64,000 nt of DNA. It comes from Manduca sexta (lineage: Eukaryota; Arthropoda; Insecta; Lepidoptera; Sphingidae). A program made the position numbers and the translations under genes. The notes below the pieces were generated by a model. That model was not told the origin of the DNA. It ran no database searches and saw nothing but the letters and a program-made list of their open reading frames with translations. Every line of letters begins with the position of its first letter. Position 1 is the stretch's first letter. Below are positions 1 through 12,900 of the stretch, one piece after another. The stretch covers positions 1,674,001 through 1,738,000 of the forward strand of contig NC_051132.1 of assembly GCF_014839805.1 (NCBI RefSeq), given 5' to 3'.

Positions 1-496
1 CAATGCAATTTAGATGAGTGGAAACTTAAAAAAAAAAACACTTTTTTAAGTTCACAGTCAGCACTTTGTTTTTCAACGTTAAATCCAAAATATCACTTTA
101 CTTCGACAGTTCTCATTACTGTGTTTATGGTTCGACGGTTTAACGATGGCAGGTTTCTTTTACTAACCCTATGCCCGTTCACACAGGCTTCTATTTTTTG
201 TAGTACGTCCATACGTAGTCCGACGCAAAAATAACCCGATGACTAAAATTGTCTATGTAGTTAATGTCTAAGCATAACTATGATAATAAAATTACAGCGA
301 TTATTATTGAAGAAGGTGTGATCGAGATCACTTGTAGCAATAAGACTGTCCATTATTTATTTTTTTCAATGTAAAAAGTATTCGAATGGTATTGTATGAG
401 AGCTAACATAACTGCTAAACTTTGGGTGTAATAACATCTCTGCTTACTCCTGAAAAGGGAAATAAGTGCGATGCATGTATGTGTCTATTGTATAAT

Positions 497-819
497 TAAT
501 AATAATAATATCAGCCATGTATTATATACTTGTCCACTGCTGAGCACGGGCCTCCTCTACTACTGAGAGGGATTAGGCCTTAGTCCACCACACTGTCCTA
601 GTGCGGATTGGTAGACTTCACACACCTTCGAAATTCCTATAGAGAACTTCTCAGATGTGCAGGTTTCCTCACGATGTTTTCCTTCACCGTTAAAGCGAAC
701 TATAAATTCACAAAGAAAAAACACATGATTTTAGATAAGTCAGAGGTGTGTGCCCTTGGGATTTGAACCTGCGGGCATTCGTTTTGGCAGTCTGTTCCAC
801 ACCCAACTAGGCTATCGAC
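497..819 (-). repeat. tRNA-derived SINE, family A
   Basis: Read on the minus strand, the element starts with a tRNA-like head (A-box-like TAGCCTAGTTGG and box B-like GGTTCAAATCCC), has a roughly 250 bp body and ends in an (ATT)n-type tail next to 500-510. The same family recurs at 4391, 12191, 21716, 62048 and 62915, with a decayed copy at 58319. The two pol III box motifs make a SINE more likely than a MITE. Confidence 0.8.
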
Positions 820-2017
820 ACTATAATTATATAACTATTGTATAATTATATGTACAGAACCCTCAGCGCACGATACCTAATCGAACTTGCCCGGTTTTTT
901 GTAAAAACAGCCGCTTCGATATTAGTTCGACCTCCTTCACATTGTTTTTATTAAATGTCGAAGTTTAGAGGGTCCTTGATAGTTTTTAGGGCAGGCTTGA
1001 TAGGTGTTTTTCGTTCGGAGACTAAGTACTGCAATAGCTTTAGCGATAAATTAGTTTTAGCATGATTACATATGGAGCTATATTTATTTATTTATTTAAT
1101 ATATAATATATTTATTTAATAGACTAACAATGCTTAATTTAAATAACAACCTATATGGATGAGACTACTCACTAATCACAGCTGTTAAACAGCATTTGTA
1201 TAAAAATAACAACAATAAAAAGAAATCGAACGAATATTAACCCAAATTAAAAAAAAAATAAGACAATCAAGCATAACACACATAAATAACATAACTACTG
1301 AATAATACTAAGATATATAATAAAAAGAATATAAAAAATCTACTTATATTGAAAATAAAAAAAATAACTATAAAAATAATATCTTTCACCATCCCTAAAA
1401 AAACTCTAATATCTCGGGCTTACTATTACAAGGTTCTATCTTTAAACACTTTTTTTATAATATATCGCATGATTTAATGTCCCTCAGACAAAAATCCAAT
1501 AATCCCGAAAATACGGGGAACAATTATTGTCTTATAAATATTATACAAGAAAATTTTAAATTTTATAATAAAAACATTTATTGCACGCAACATAGCAAGA
1601 ATACAATTTTACAAGAAAACACAAAAAGGAACGTAATGCAACCTAAAATATATAACAGACACGCGCAACGTTAAATATTCTAAAATAATATATAAAAATA
1701 TCATCTCTCTTATAAATAAAAATTAACATAGGTCGTTGTAATAGTAAGCCAACGATATAGGGCAGCCATAACATTTTTTTCACGCATGTTAGATAAATAT
1801 TGCCTGATATCTATACATAAAGCTTTCCAGTCCATTATCATTACACGGTGCCATTAAATCAAGCCGACAATTATCGACAAAATATGATAAGCATATTATT
1901 AGTGAAGAATAATCCATCATAACAGAACATAGAAAATACAATACATACAAAGGCAAGTTTATTCCATTACCTAAAAATACATAGCTGACACACATACTCA
2001 CATCTTTTATTTATTTA

Positions 2018-2276
2018 CTAGTTGACCCGACAGACGTTGTCCCGTCTTAACTATGAATTTGCAGCGCGCATTCTGTCAATCGCTGACAGAAATTTCAAAC
2101 AATTGAAAATTACATAAAATTAATATTTTCTTTAAGTTTTCTTAAATTTTCTAATTTTCCGCGCAATTTTTTTTTTCTTTCATATGAACCTTCTGACAAT
2201 AACAAACACAACAAAAAAAATTGGGAAATCAATCCAGCCGTTCGCGTGATGGCGTGACCAAGGGAAATAGGTAGTC

Positions 2277-2315
<39 letters not shown>

Positions 2316-2316
2316 T
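2018..2316 (+). repeat. RTE-like repeat fragment with (TA)n end
   Basis: It begins CTAGTTGACCCGACAGACG and ends in a long (TA)n tract (about 2283-2312). The same start and the same 3' part (ACCTTCTGACAA, then a GCCGTTC segment and a TATATATAGAT end) recur, internally deleted, at 30708-30830 inside Rpt4 intron 3. The microsatellite end fits RTE-type non-LTR elements, but the family name is inference. Confidence 0.6.
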
Positions 2317-2448
2317 TTATTTAGAATTGCAAATTGAGTTCACAATGATAATTTACAAATATATCACATATTCATAAACACCTAATATTTCAACTCTGAT
2401 TATATGCAACCACAACATGAGCTACATAGCAATTATACTAAAAGAAGT

Positions 2449-2595
2449 CCCCTAAGGAATAGGCAGGAGCGCAACCATGGCATCCACTTTGCTATATGTG
2501 TTCCATCCCATAATATGATAGGGGGAGCCTATTTCTGTACCAGGCACAAATTCCAGACTCCCGTCTGATACAGAGCAGTAAAACCCAATATCACT
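2449..2595 (-). repeat. tRNA-derived SINE, family B (5'-truncated copy)
   Basis: This matches in reverse the body of the intact family B copy at 48296-48553: the segments for GGAATTTGTGCC, the GATAGGC block and the TTGCGCC block are all recognisable. The tRNA-like head is missing. Confidence 0.7.
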
Positions 2596-2631
2596 TTATC
2601 CTACCCTTACTTACACGAGCACGGGAAAGTA

Positions 2632-2831
2632 ACCCCATTACATGATGGTAAGTGGAGTGGGGTGTAATAGAATGTCGATTGACGAGAGATGATTACCCCT
2701 CGACAGTCGACACAATTATGCCGGCCTGTTGGAACCGAATACAGGATAATCCTGGAACGCAACACACTTACGTAGGCCACTATGCGGGTTTGAACAACTT
2801 GTGTAAATATATCCTATCACTAGCAAACCTA
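2632..2831 (+). repeat. Dispersed repeat family C
   Basis: Copy of a roughly 200 bp repeat running from CTGATGGTAAGTGG through GCCGGCCTGTTGGAACC to a GCGGATATAAA-type end. Other copies lie at 19284, 26187, 33654, 56363 (minus) and 59513 (minus). I see no coding capacity and no clear terminal inverted repeat, so its class is not settled. A LINE fragment has inserted at its right end. Confidence 0.75.
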
Positions 2832-2990
2832 AGGCGAAGCGCAGCATAGGCAGGACCCCCACGAGATGGACCAACGACCTGGTGAGGGTCGCGGGAGTCC
2901 GATGGATGAGGGCGGCCCAGAACCGGTCTCTATAGCGCTCAATGAGGGAGGCCTATGTCCAGCAGTGGACGATTCCCGGCTGAAATGAGG
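2832..2990 (+). mobile_element. 5'-truncated LINE fragment (end of the reverse transcriptase ORF)
   Basis: One reading frame from 2848 gives the typical C-terminal end of a lepidopteran non-LTR retrotransposon polyprotein (TRWTNDLVRVAG, RWMRAAQNRSL, REAYVQQWT), with one in-frame TAG after RSL where a Trp would be expected. The fragment is flanked by a perfect 13-bp duplication (ACTAGCAAACCTA at 2819-2831 and 2991-3003), so it is a dead-on-arrival insertion into the end of the family C repeat. It has no poly(A) tail. Confidence 0.8.
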
Positions 2991-3397
2991 ACTAGCAAAC
3001 CTAGGGATTGTATCTGAAACCTCATCCATATACGCTGCCATTAAAGCAACCCGATAACCGTAACGGACATAGACGCTACAATGAATAGACAAGTTTATCC
3101 CATTCCCCCCACAAATTACATCAGCAAATAAAAGTGAACAGATTTACAATTGTTTTAAAACACGAATCCGTGAGTTTGTCGTGTTTTTTTTTATTACAAA
3201 TTGTTGCAGATAAAGGAATCCGCATTCGGAGTTTTATCTTACGTTACTTTGTTTTTATCTCAAAGATATATTTCAGTGCTCTCTCGGTTTATTACGTTGT
3301 GTGGAGGTAAACGAAACTAAAGATTGAATTATTAAGGAACAAGTAGTTTATTAGCTTGAATTTATGACGTCATATCTCCCATTTTTTTAATGCATTT

Positions 3398-3560
3398 GAA
3401 TGTCGAGACGAGCATGCCGCTCGTCTGATAGTAAGAGATTCGGCCGTCTATAAACAATAGAACTTAACACCATACAAACCTTTGAATTGCAAAGTATTGC
3501 GTGGTGCTCCATTGCGTTCGTCATCCTGAGACGAAAAGATGTTGTCCAATAAGTTTGAAA
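3398..3560 (+). repeat. Dispersed repeat family D (partial)
   Basis: It begins TGAATGTCGAGACGAGC and matches the first half of the fuller copies at 20613-20896 and 36952-37239 (an ACGAGACGAGC start, a CCATAAAC block, then ATTGCAAAGTATTG). The right half is missing. Confidence 0.7.
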
Positions 3561-4390
3561 AAAGTGCTCACTATTTAGCAAATTTAGTACAGAATAATTG
3601 AATAAAATAATATAATTTGAATAAACGCAAAATCCAATTAAAAACCCTTGCGAATCTTACATGACAAAAAACAAAAAGAACTCCAACAAATTAAATTTCC
3701 AAAAAATAGATAATGTTAAATACTATTTTAAACGCATACTAAGTAACACAAAATATTTCAGCACATTTTCACAGTTCCCCAAACCTCCAAAATCAATGAC
3801 TAACATCCGAGGACCCGAAATAACTTTTTAAAATAGACCTCGCCGTCTATCCGCCGGCAGTCCCCGCAGAGGTCAATTTAAGGTGACACGCCGAAAATAG
3901 CTACGATATTTAAAAAAACCTTTCAAACATCCTCAGGAATATTAGATGGTAAGTTATCGCAGGTTTAGTTGCAATTAATTTAGTTTAATGGTTTCAGTTG
4001 ATTTTGCACCGTATTTTCCTACGTATTTAATTTATGGTGGTTTTTCGCCACTGCAACTGTAAAGGATATTCTGTCACATAGAAAGGTTCTAGTGTTTACA
4101 TGCGATTGCATAACCAAGATACACAATATTGAAAATCTTGTTTTATAGTTTATCCTTTAGATGGGATTAAAAATAAACTGGTCTATAATTTAAAATAAAT
4201 AAAATAGTCACTTAGGCAAATATAGTCGCACTTGTGACAGGTCAAGGTATAAGTTATTAATTATAATTAGAGTTACTTTTAACCGCATACATGTTAGAGA
4301 TAAAATTATAAAAGCAAAGAATAATATAAATGAAAGCCAGCTCGGGCAGGGAGGTAAGAGGAGCAAATATATACTTAATATATAAAAAAT

Positions 4391-4717
4391 ATAATAATAT
4401 ATAATATCAGCCCTGTATTATATACTTGCCCACTGCTGAGCACGGGCCTCCTCTACTACTGAGAGGGATTAGGCCTTAATCCACCACGCTGGCCTAGTGC
4501 GGATTGGTAGACTTCACACACCATCGAAATTCCTACAGAGTAACTTCTCAGATATGCAGGTTTCCTCACGATGTTTTCCTTCACCGTTAAAGCGAACGAT
4601 AAATTCACAAAGAATACACACATGATTTTTTAGAAAAGTCAGAGGTGTGTGCCCTTGGGATTTGAACCTGCGGACATTCGTCTCGGCAGACCGTTCCATA
4701 CCCAACTAGGCTATCGT
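4391..4717 (-). repeat. tRNA-derived SINE, family A
   Basis: Near full-length minus-strand copy with the tRNA-like head at about 4660-4717 and the tail at 4391-4406. It is highly similar to the copy at 497-819. Confidence 0.8.
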
Positions 4718-7700
4718 CGCTTCGTCGTCGTTCGTCGCTAATATATATAATATATATAAAAGGTCGCGTCGCAATCCTCACCGGTGAGAGTATGCCCTAA
4801 CCGACCAGCCTTTCACTAGCTACCTAAATGATGACTACCCGAAGAAGAAAGCAGAAACTACGCATAAGTTCCATAGAAAAGGCCGGCATAAATCTAGTGA
4901 CAATTAAACCCAATATCGTTAATCTATATTATATGTATACTATACTGTACTTTATCAGCTCCAATAGGGTCACTTCAAGGTGATGGTTAACTTAAGTTCC
5001 ACGACGACTTGCAAGTAAAAGATGACGCTTTAATCCAAACAATTCTTTGTTCGTCGCTGCGTGACCACAATGTAATAAAAAAAATGATCCAATTTCGTAT
5101 TTCAATTCATTTATTTTCGCTCACCAGACATAAAAACCTAGCTACTAATATACCACTATCATAAAAACGAGCGCAAAATTGAAAGAAGCAAGTCCATGCC
5201 ACTAAAACCGTGGGTAACATACGAAATCAGCCGTAACGTCTCGGGTTATGCTTTCTTTACTCCCTAATCACCCATTACGGGAATCTACCTCCGAAATCCA
5301 CTTACAACTATTGCCATTCCAACCTGGCTACTGTTCAGTTCTGAAAATAATCGTGTTGGAATTTCAACTCTGTGTTCGAGAGTTTAAAAGGTAAATTCGA
5401 TTTGTCGACCGATTGAGGTTAGGGTTGTCAATTTTAGATTCATTTTAAGTTTCAGTTTTACTAGGTCTGTCTGGATATTAGGATCTATTTGTGGGTATCA
5501 TCGGTTTACTTGCTATCAAGTATCAAGTAATTTTCGTTTAAAATATAGAAATGACTAGTCATAACGAAAGCTAAAATCGTAGTGCTAGAAGTAATGTAGA
5601 GCCAAACTTGCTCTTTCATTCAAGGGTCAAGTTGTGTTAATGGTATTTATGTGTGCCTAATTAATGCCCTTATCTAAGTCGACCGTATTATTTGTCTCTT
5701 AATTAAGTAGGCATTTTTTATTATTATTTTTTTATTTAACAAAAGGCATAGCACAGAACACAATCATGATAAAGAATACTTAAGCACTAAATTACATATT
5801 AAAGAAAACTGGAGAAATAAATCATTTGGAATTCATAATACATATTTATTATCTTCTCCGATCTATTTTTTCGCACTGACAACCCTATATCGTACTCCGC
5901 GGCTCAAATGACTTTCTCCCTTAGGGTCGAATGCGCAGACCTTATGCAAGTTGCGTAATTATGTGGGGGAAAGTTTAATGTCGTCATTAAGGGTTATTTT
6001 TCCTTCTGTAATAGTGTAATGAGATCCCGGGGGAAGAGATATAGGATTCTGATAATAGGTTGGTGGTTCGATTTGAGCATTTATTTAAATGCAAAAGTTG
6101 GAAGAAAATAAATTTAAGAAGACGATTTACTGATATCTTATTTTAGATAGTTTGAAACGTAAGAGCAAAGCTACGTGTTTGATAAGACAGAGGTGCTACC
6201 ACGGTCGAGCGGACCAGTTCATGCTGTAGGCGATACTATATGCAACGAAACTACCACTCAATTATGTAATAATTTTGACATCTTTTTAAACCAAACGTCA
6301 ATAAAAAGTAACTTTTAGAAGATAATTAATACTATTTGCCGTCAAACTTTGAAACAAAAGCCTGCCTCAAAATTCGAATTTCGTACCAAAATTTCAAGCT
6401 TAACTTTAATATCTAAAATGATAATATAACCTTAACTAACTCAGACCATTATGAACAATTATCTTTTAAAACAATTGATCCGTTATATTAGTGGTCCGAT
6501 GGGCACCAAATACCCCCCAAAAATCTGTTTAACAGACATTTATTTCGGAACTGCGCGAAATTAAAGGAAATCACAACGGGTCCCATTGAAGCCGATACCA
6601 AATTCAATTATGATTGAATCTGTTACAGGGTGGGAGGCAGGGATCGGTGGGGGGTAAATTTCGTTTGCGGATTTAACAAAATTATAGCTAATGTTTAAAA
6701 ATTTTACACGATTTTAGAGCAAAAAGTAATGCAAATCTATTCTTATAAGGCTGATGAGTTTGTTCGTTTGAAAAGGCTAATCTCAGGTGCTAATAAACCG
6801 ATTTTGTTTTTTACTCTAATAACTACTCCTTCTACCCCGGATTTTTTTTCATGTGGGCGGAGCCGCAGGCAAACGCTAATTTATACAAAATTATACATTT
6901 ATTGGGTTTTATTTTTTCCAACCTGCTCTTTCTTACAAAATAATAACAGAATGTATCTGGCCTGTCTATCTGCTGCCAATCAGCATGCAGGTACTATTGG
7001 GTTTGCATTTAAAAGGCGTTGTAGCAAGAATAACTACGGGCATTATATTGAAGTATAGTATAAATAGTACCTAGTCTCGAATAATGAACGCAGTGCCTCA
7101 GTCTCATTAGTCTTTGTTGTTAAAATTTCTGCGCTACCTCCGGTCAAAGTGTTTACCATCAAACAAGATACTAACTATTATCGTTTATAAAAAAAACTCC
7201 TAGGTAATATAAAACGAGATTCGCCAATTCCCAAGTTTTGACGTGACGAAAAAATGAGCCGCTGAGCCCGATGTATCGCGAAAACTTATTTAATTTAGTT
7301 TCAAACGCAATTTGTTTACAAAATGGCAGTTAAGCAAATTCCATAATTTATTTACGTGTCTAAACATTATAACTGTTTGTAAGTAGTTTTTGTTTATTTA
7401 ATATCGTTTGGTTTGTGAAACAGTCTGCTGTTTTGTTTAGGCTTGAATTTTGCTGCTGACGACTAGCAAATTCGTAGTTAAATGGATATTATAATAAATA
7501 TTTTTCGATTAGCCGTTGCTGACAAATATAGTCATTGTTTGATCAACTTTATAATTGAAATAGTTTTTTGATTCGATTAACAAAACTAATGGACGATTTT
7601 AGAATAAAATACGTAATCAAGATATCGTTCTTAAAATTACTTTTGCAATAATTGACATCTACTTGTATGTTACGTTGCTTCTTCGGCTGACAATTAAATT

Positions 7701-8442
7701 AAGTATCAATAATAATCATCTAACTACTTCGTATAAAGTACTCATTATTATTTTTTGTCACTGGCTGACTGATAGTTAAACCTAGTACAAGGAATAGAAT
7801 TTGCAGTCACTCGCATTACCTACAGTTTCATGTATTCTTACTCACTACACAATAAGGCCAATAACTCTAGCTTTTGCCCCTAGCAATTGGAGCAATATAT
7901 CAAAATCTAGCGAATTATTATCTCTTTAAAATTTTAATAACTATAAATTAACAGATAAAGTAACACATCGGTCGACATAAAACTGTCCATATTCCAGCCT
8001 AACCGAAATAATTAATTCACAAAACCAAATGTCATTTCGACTGGCTTAATATGATACCGTCCCGTGGGAGGTCCCGTCCACTCAATTTCATTTCAGATCC
8101 GTCCCAGTCGTCACGTATTGTTGAATTTTAATAGTGAATGTAAAGACGGGGTCACAAAAAGGGACATTGAGTTCTGAGTAGGTGTACCATTCGGTTGGAT
8201 TTCGTCGGATTAGTCCTGGGAAGTTTTCGAATGTTTTCTTGCACTGTATTGTAATCATATTCGCGGAGAACACGTTTTATAGTCAAAAGCAGTTTGGAAA
8301 GGATTGGCAGCGGTGCAACCTTGGCATATACTTTTGACCCTATTTATTTCGTTCTTTAACGTCTTAGTAGTCTATCATAATGATTTTTTAAAAAAATATA
8401 AATATATTTAGATCTTCATTGCACAATAGACTGTACTATAAA

Positions 8443-8590
8443 TCAGTATCAGCCCGGATTTTGGAATTTGTGCCCGATATGGCGATAGGCTCGACTCCTA
8501 TCACAATATGGGAGGAAATACGATGAAAAGTGCGTGTACCAGTTGCGCCTCTAGATATCACTGGAGATAAAAGGCATGGGTGTGTGTGTA
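8443..8590 (+). repeat. tRNA-derived SINE, family B (head missing)
   Basis: It starts at CAGTATCAGCCCGGA and follows the family B body to the GGAGATAAAAGGCATG end. The tRNA-like region is absent. Confidence 0.75.
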
Positions 8591-9914
8591 TAAATAATAT
8601 ATGACACACTTTACCAATTAACACCCAGTTCACCCCTTACTATACCTAAGTCAAAACCTTAGTTCTCTTTGTCCGGCATTCACCGTATGCATGGAAGTCC
8701 TAATTTTAGAGGGCGCCACGTTCCAAGACAAACAGGCGTTTAAATTGTGCGTAATGGGCACTCGTCTTAGGGAACGTTTTATGCGACATCTTTTTTAATA
8801 TACCGTCGGATAGATGGCGCTGTTAGGTTTAATTTTAATTTCGGCAGACTTGCCCTTTCCTGAATGAGTAAAATTAAATGTTTTTATATGATCTTATTAA
8901 TGAATTTCTAACAATATTTAATTATTTCAAACGCAGTTTAAATTACCTAGTAAAAGAAGCCATCATTTAGCAGTAAAATCGTTTTGATAATAGCGCAAAC
9001 TCGATTCCGAATCTGCGTATTTTTTAACACAAATGATTGGTCAATGTGAGTCACTTGATAATGGGTAAAGTCCACAGTCCATAAAGTGAATCTATTTCAG
9101 AGAATCGTGACCGCATTCCCTTAGAAAGTAATAGGGATTACAAAAAAAAAATATAACCCGCATCTTACACCTGCTCATCACCATGTCGTCTGAGAATTGT
9201 AAAGATGTTCGAACAATTTAACAATTTTCGACCATCAAACTCGTAAAAGCAAGTAAAAAACGCAACTAGCGTAACTATAGCATTTGTGTTTACATATATT
9301 AGTGTTATTAAACAGTAATCTGCAAGAAAAACCATAACATTTTTAAAACAGTGTCACTAGACTAATAAAATGATAGTTCACATTATTAGCTTTCGAACAC
9401 AATATCCTAAAACAGTTTTCTTTCGCCGAAAGCAATCGGTCATCCCTCTGTTCTATTTTACATATGGGCTCCCAACCCACCCTATAATTTACAAGGTCTA
9501 TTGTGGTCCGGACAATGGCGTCATAGATTAAATTCTTTGAAAAGAATATTGAAAATGAGAATTATTCGTGGTGTAATGGAGAAGCGGTCAGCGAGGCTGT
9601 ATCGACGTATGTCTATGTTTTATATTAATCCTTATATTGATTCAGACCGCTTTGAACAAGTGTGAAAATCTTCGAGAGAGGCTTACTACGTTCAGCAGTA
9701 GCTTATGATGATAATACTACTATACTAATTATTTACCTGTCCTCACACTTTAATCTAAGCTTGGTGCAAACAAAATATAAGCCATACACATCTCCATTCG
9801 AACAGGCCGACATAATTATATAACGATGAAATTATCTCTCAGCATTCGATTCAATCTTAACTCGTCCACTTACCATCAGGTGCACCTGTTTAACGAAGCT
9901 ACGTTTTGTTGCAG

Positions 9915-12900
9915 GTATCCGACGACATCGGATACGTGATTTATTCGGCGCTGGGCAGCTTCTACATACCGTCCTGTATCATGGTGTTCGTCTACATCAG
10001 GATATACTTCGCTGCGAAGGCACGGGCGAGGCGCGGCATCAGGAAGAACCCGCGGCCCAGGCCTGTGAGTCATTATTTCCTCAGTACCTTCATTGATCCT
10101 TATTGCCATCTTCTTACGGTTGAAATTGACAAACTATCTCGATCATCGGTATCATTGTTCCAGATGAATTTCACACCTTTTATCATTGCTTACTAGCCTT
10201 AAGATAGGATATGAATGATATTGATTTCGGTAATAGGCCAGACTATGCTGTTTGGTTTATGTTTGGGATTAAGTAATTGTTCAAGGGTTAACCAGTTCAA
10301 TCTCCACTTGACATTGAAAAAAACGTATAAAACAGTGAGCAAAAGGCTTTTAAATTGTTCTATTGAATGGTATCTACCTTAAGTAGATTTTCGTTTATAG
10401 AACTCAACTTTAATAATTATATTATTTAGTGTACATTTTCTGAAAACGTGCTAAAAATCTTTTTAGTTTTTATCGTTCAAAAATACAAATGAATAGAAAG
10501 GTCGCATCGTTTATGCAAATTGAAACTTAACAAAACAATATTGAATCTTCCATTTTCTCGCCATCGTGAGCTAGATTAGAAAATGATCTTACAAGCTCAA
10601 AATGTATCAACGACATCTATTAACGAATATTGGAACTACAAAGAAAGACAATTTAATTTACTTGAAAAAAAAAGTAAAATACACTGTGACCGTGTTTACT
10701 TAACAAGAAAGAAATATTCTTTAAATTTTTATTATAGTAGCATTATGCCATAATTTAAAAAAATATACTAATATTGCACAAAATACTTAGCTAAGTATTG
10801 TGACGTCACGCCCTACGACTTCGTATGGAAGAGAACGTATTGATAAATAGATTATCATATTGACTATTTCTGCAAAGAAACAGTAGTATGCAAATATATA
10901 TGCTTCATAAAGTATTTAAATATTGTTAGGATATACATATATATATATGGGATAATTTGTGACGTGACCTGCACTTTTTGCTATGAAAACACTTGGCTTT
11001 TGACAGATTTTGACATCGATTTTGACAGAGGTCGGATGGTTGGTGATATTCTTGTAAAATTATTTCTGTCCAAGAGGGAGTTAGATCTTTTTATTTTAAT
11101 CAAAATCGCTTTTATTCTTAACAATATATTATTTTTGTTTCAGAACGAGCAGCAAACAAGTTTTAGCAATCCGCCGAGGGGGACGCGGCCCATGCCTTCC
11201 ACGCACCCCATGCCCCAGGGCCATCTTAGTAGTACTAATAATAATGGGTAACTACTTCATTACTAGCTAAACCATTAATTCCCAAAGTGGTCCAGTTGAA
11301 CACCCTGGAATCCACCGGCGACTTGAGGGTCTACGCTGGCGTGACCAAAAGATAGGTGTCCACAATTCGTAAGCAGGGGTCCACGAATAATCTGGTTTGA
11401 TAGTAAAGTACTCACATTTTGGCTTGACTTCATCTCTCAATGTAGGCAGATAATATTGATGGAGGTCGTAAGGCAGATCCCAACATAACTGTCCAGACGC
11501 CGCCCGCGTTGGCTTGGCAGTAGGAATAATGCATTTTCTTCGCGAAACCAAAAAAACGGTCTGCTGGACAGCAAAATTTTGAAAGTGGTCTATGAGAAAA
11601 AGGCACCTCTGATCTAAAGCAATGTCTTGCAATTCAACTCTAATGAAATAAATTAACTTAATAAATAAACTGGTGCTAAGCCCCTCATATGTGAGAATCA
11701 GTCTGGGTAGATACCACCGCAATATCTATTTCTGCCATAACTACTGGACATATAAGACTTAACATCCCATGTCTCAGGATGGCGAGCGCAGTGGAATAAC
11801 AAACAATACTTTGTTTATTCAAGTTGGATGGTGTTTCTACTGTTTATGTGCGGTCGTATCACTTACCATCAGGTGAACGGCAAGCTCGTCTCGTCATTCA
11901 AAACAATAAAAAAAATTAAAAAAGGACGCAACACCCTTTTCCTTGCCCGTTGTAGAAACTATTTAACAACCTGCCATCTACAATCATAGTAAAGACCTCA
12001 TTCTTAAAGTTAATCTCTTAAATTCCAACTATAAACATAAAGAGACAGAGCATCACACGCAAAATATGTTGTAAAGTTCAGTTTACAAGCTATATAATAT
12101 TTCTCTCATATACTAGCGTCTGGAGACAACTACTACCACTATTTTTGGTACAAAGATTAGAGCAAACACTTGTAGCCAGGGTTTACAAATTAATAATATA
12201 ATAATAATAATAATATCAGCCCTGTATTATATACTTGCCCACTGCTGAGCACGGGCCTCCTCTACTACTGAGAGAGATTATTAGGCCTTAGTCCACCACA
12301 CTGGCCTAGTGCGGGTTGGTAGACTTCACACACCTTCGAAATTCCTATCAGGTTTCCTCACGATGTTTTCCTTCACCGTTAAAGCGAACAATAAATTCAC
12401 CAAGAATACACACATGATTTTAGAAAAGTCAGAGGTGTGTGCCCTTGTGATTTGAACCTGCGGACATTCGTCTTGGCAGTCCGTTCCACACCCAACTAGG
12501 CTATCGCCGGTTTTACAAATTACTAACCATTAATTATTAAAAGACCTAAACAAAACTAGTTCTCGTATTTTATTGTGGGGTTTTGTTAAATTTTTACTCG
12601 CGTAAATTAAATATTTAAAACGAGTATTTCTCAACATGAATGTACGTAATTAAATTTTTTACGAAATATTATTACGTTTTTTTACGTCAGGGACTCGGTT
12701 TAATGCTCGCTCGGATGATGCTGTACTCCCAAGTGTCGACATTGGGCCGTAAGACCGGTGAAGCCAACATAATCGTTCTACTCACCCCCCAAGTGGGAGT
12801 AACAATAACGCGTTTATTGCCCGCGAAAAACAAGGCGGACATTATGGACTGTGATATACCAAGACCAAAGAACTGTTAGATGTCTTTGGCCAAGACTGAT

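Larger units (their letters stand above)
1..9914. other. Upstream or intronic DNA before the receptor exons
   Basis: No coding exon could be supported here. The first recognised receptor exon (9915) opens in phase 0 just before transmembrane segment 5, so the missing 5' exons are either left of the window or too short for me to see. This stretch may therefore be one large receptor intron. It holds SINE copies (497, 2449, 4391, 8443), an RTE-like fragment (2018), a LINE fragment (2832) and a family D fragment (3398), listed separately. The rest is AT-rich sequence in which I see nothing definite. Confidence 0.6.

Noticed and set aside
6729..7058. 109-codon ORF as a possible upstream receptor exon
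   Set aside because: It contains a decayed GGGCGGAGCCGCAGGC repeat signature and no transmembrane or GPCR motif.
9541..9720. Possible LINE tail (a GAGAGAGGCTTACTACG, then TTCAGCAGTAG pattern)
   Set aside because: It only faintly resembles the REAYVQQ end of the LINE at 2832; too short and diverged to call.
12640..12879. 79-codon ORF inside the large receptor intron
   Set aside because: No similarity to the receptor loop, no paired splice sites in frame, and no known domain.
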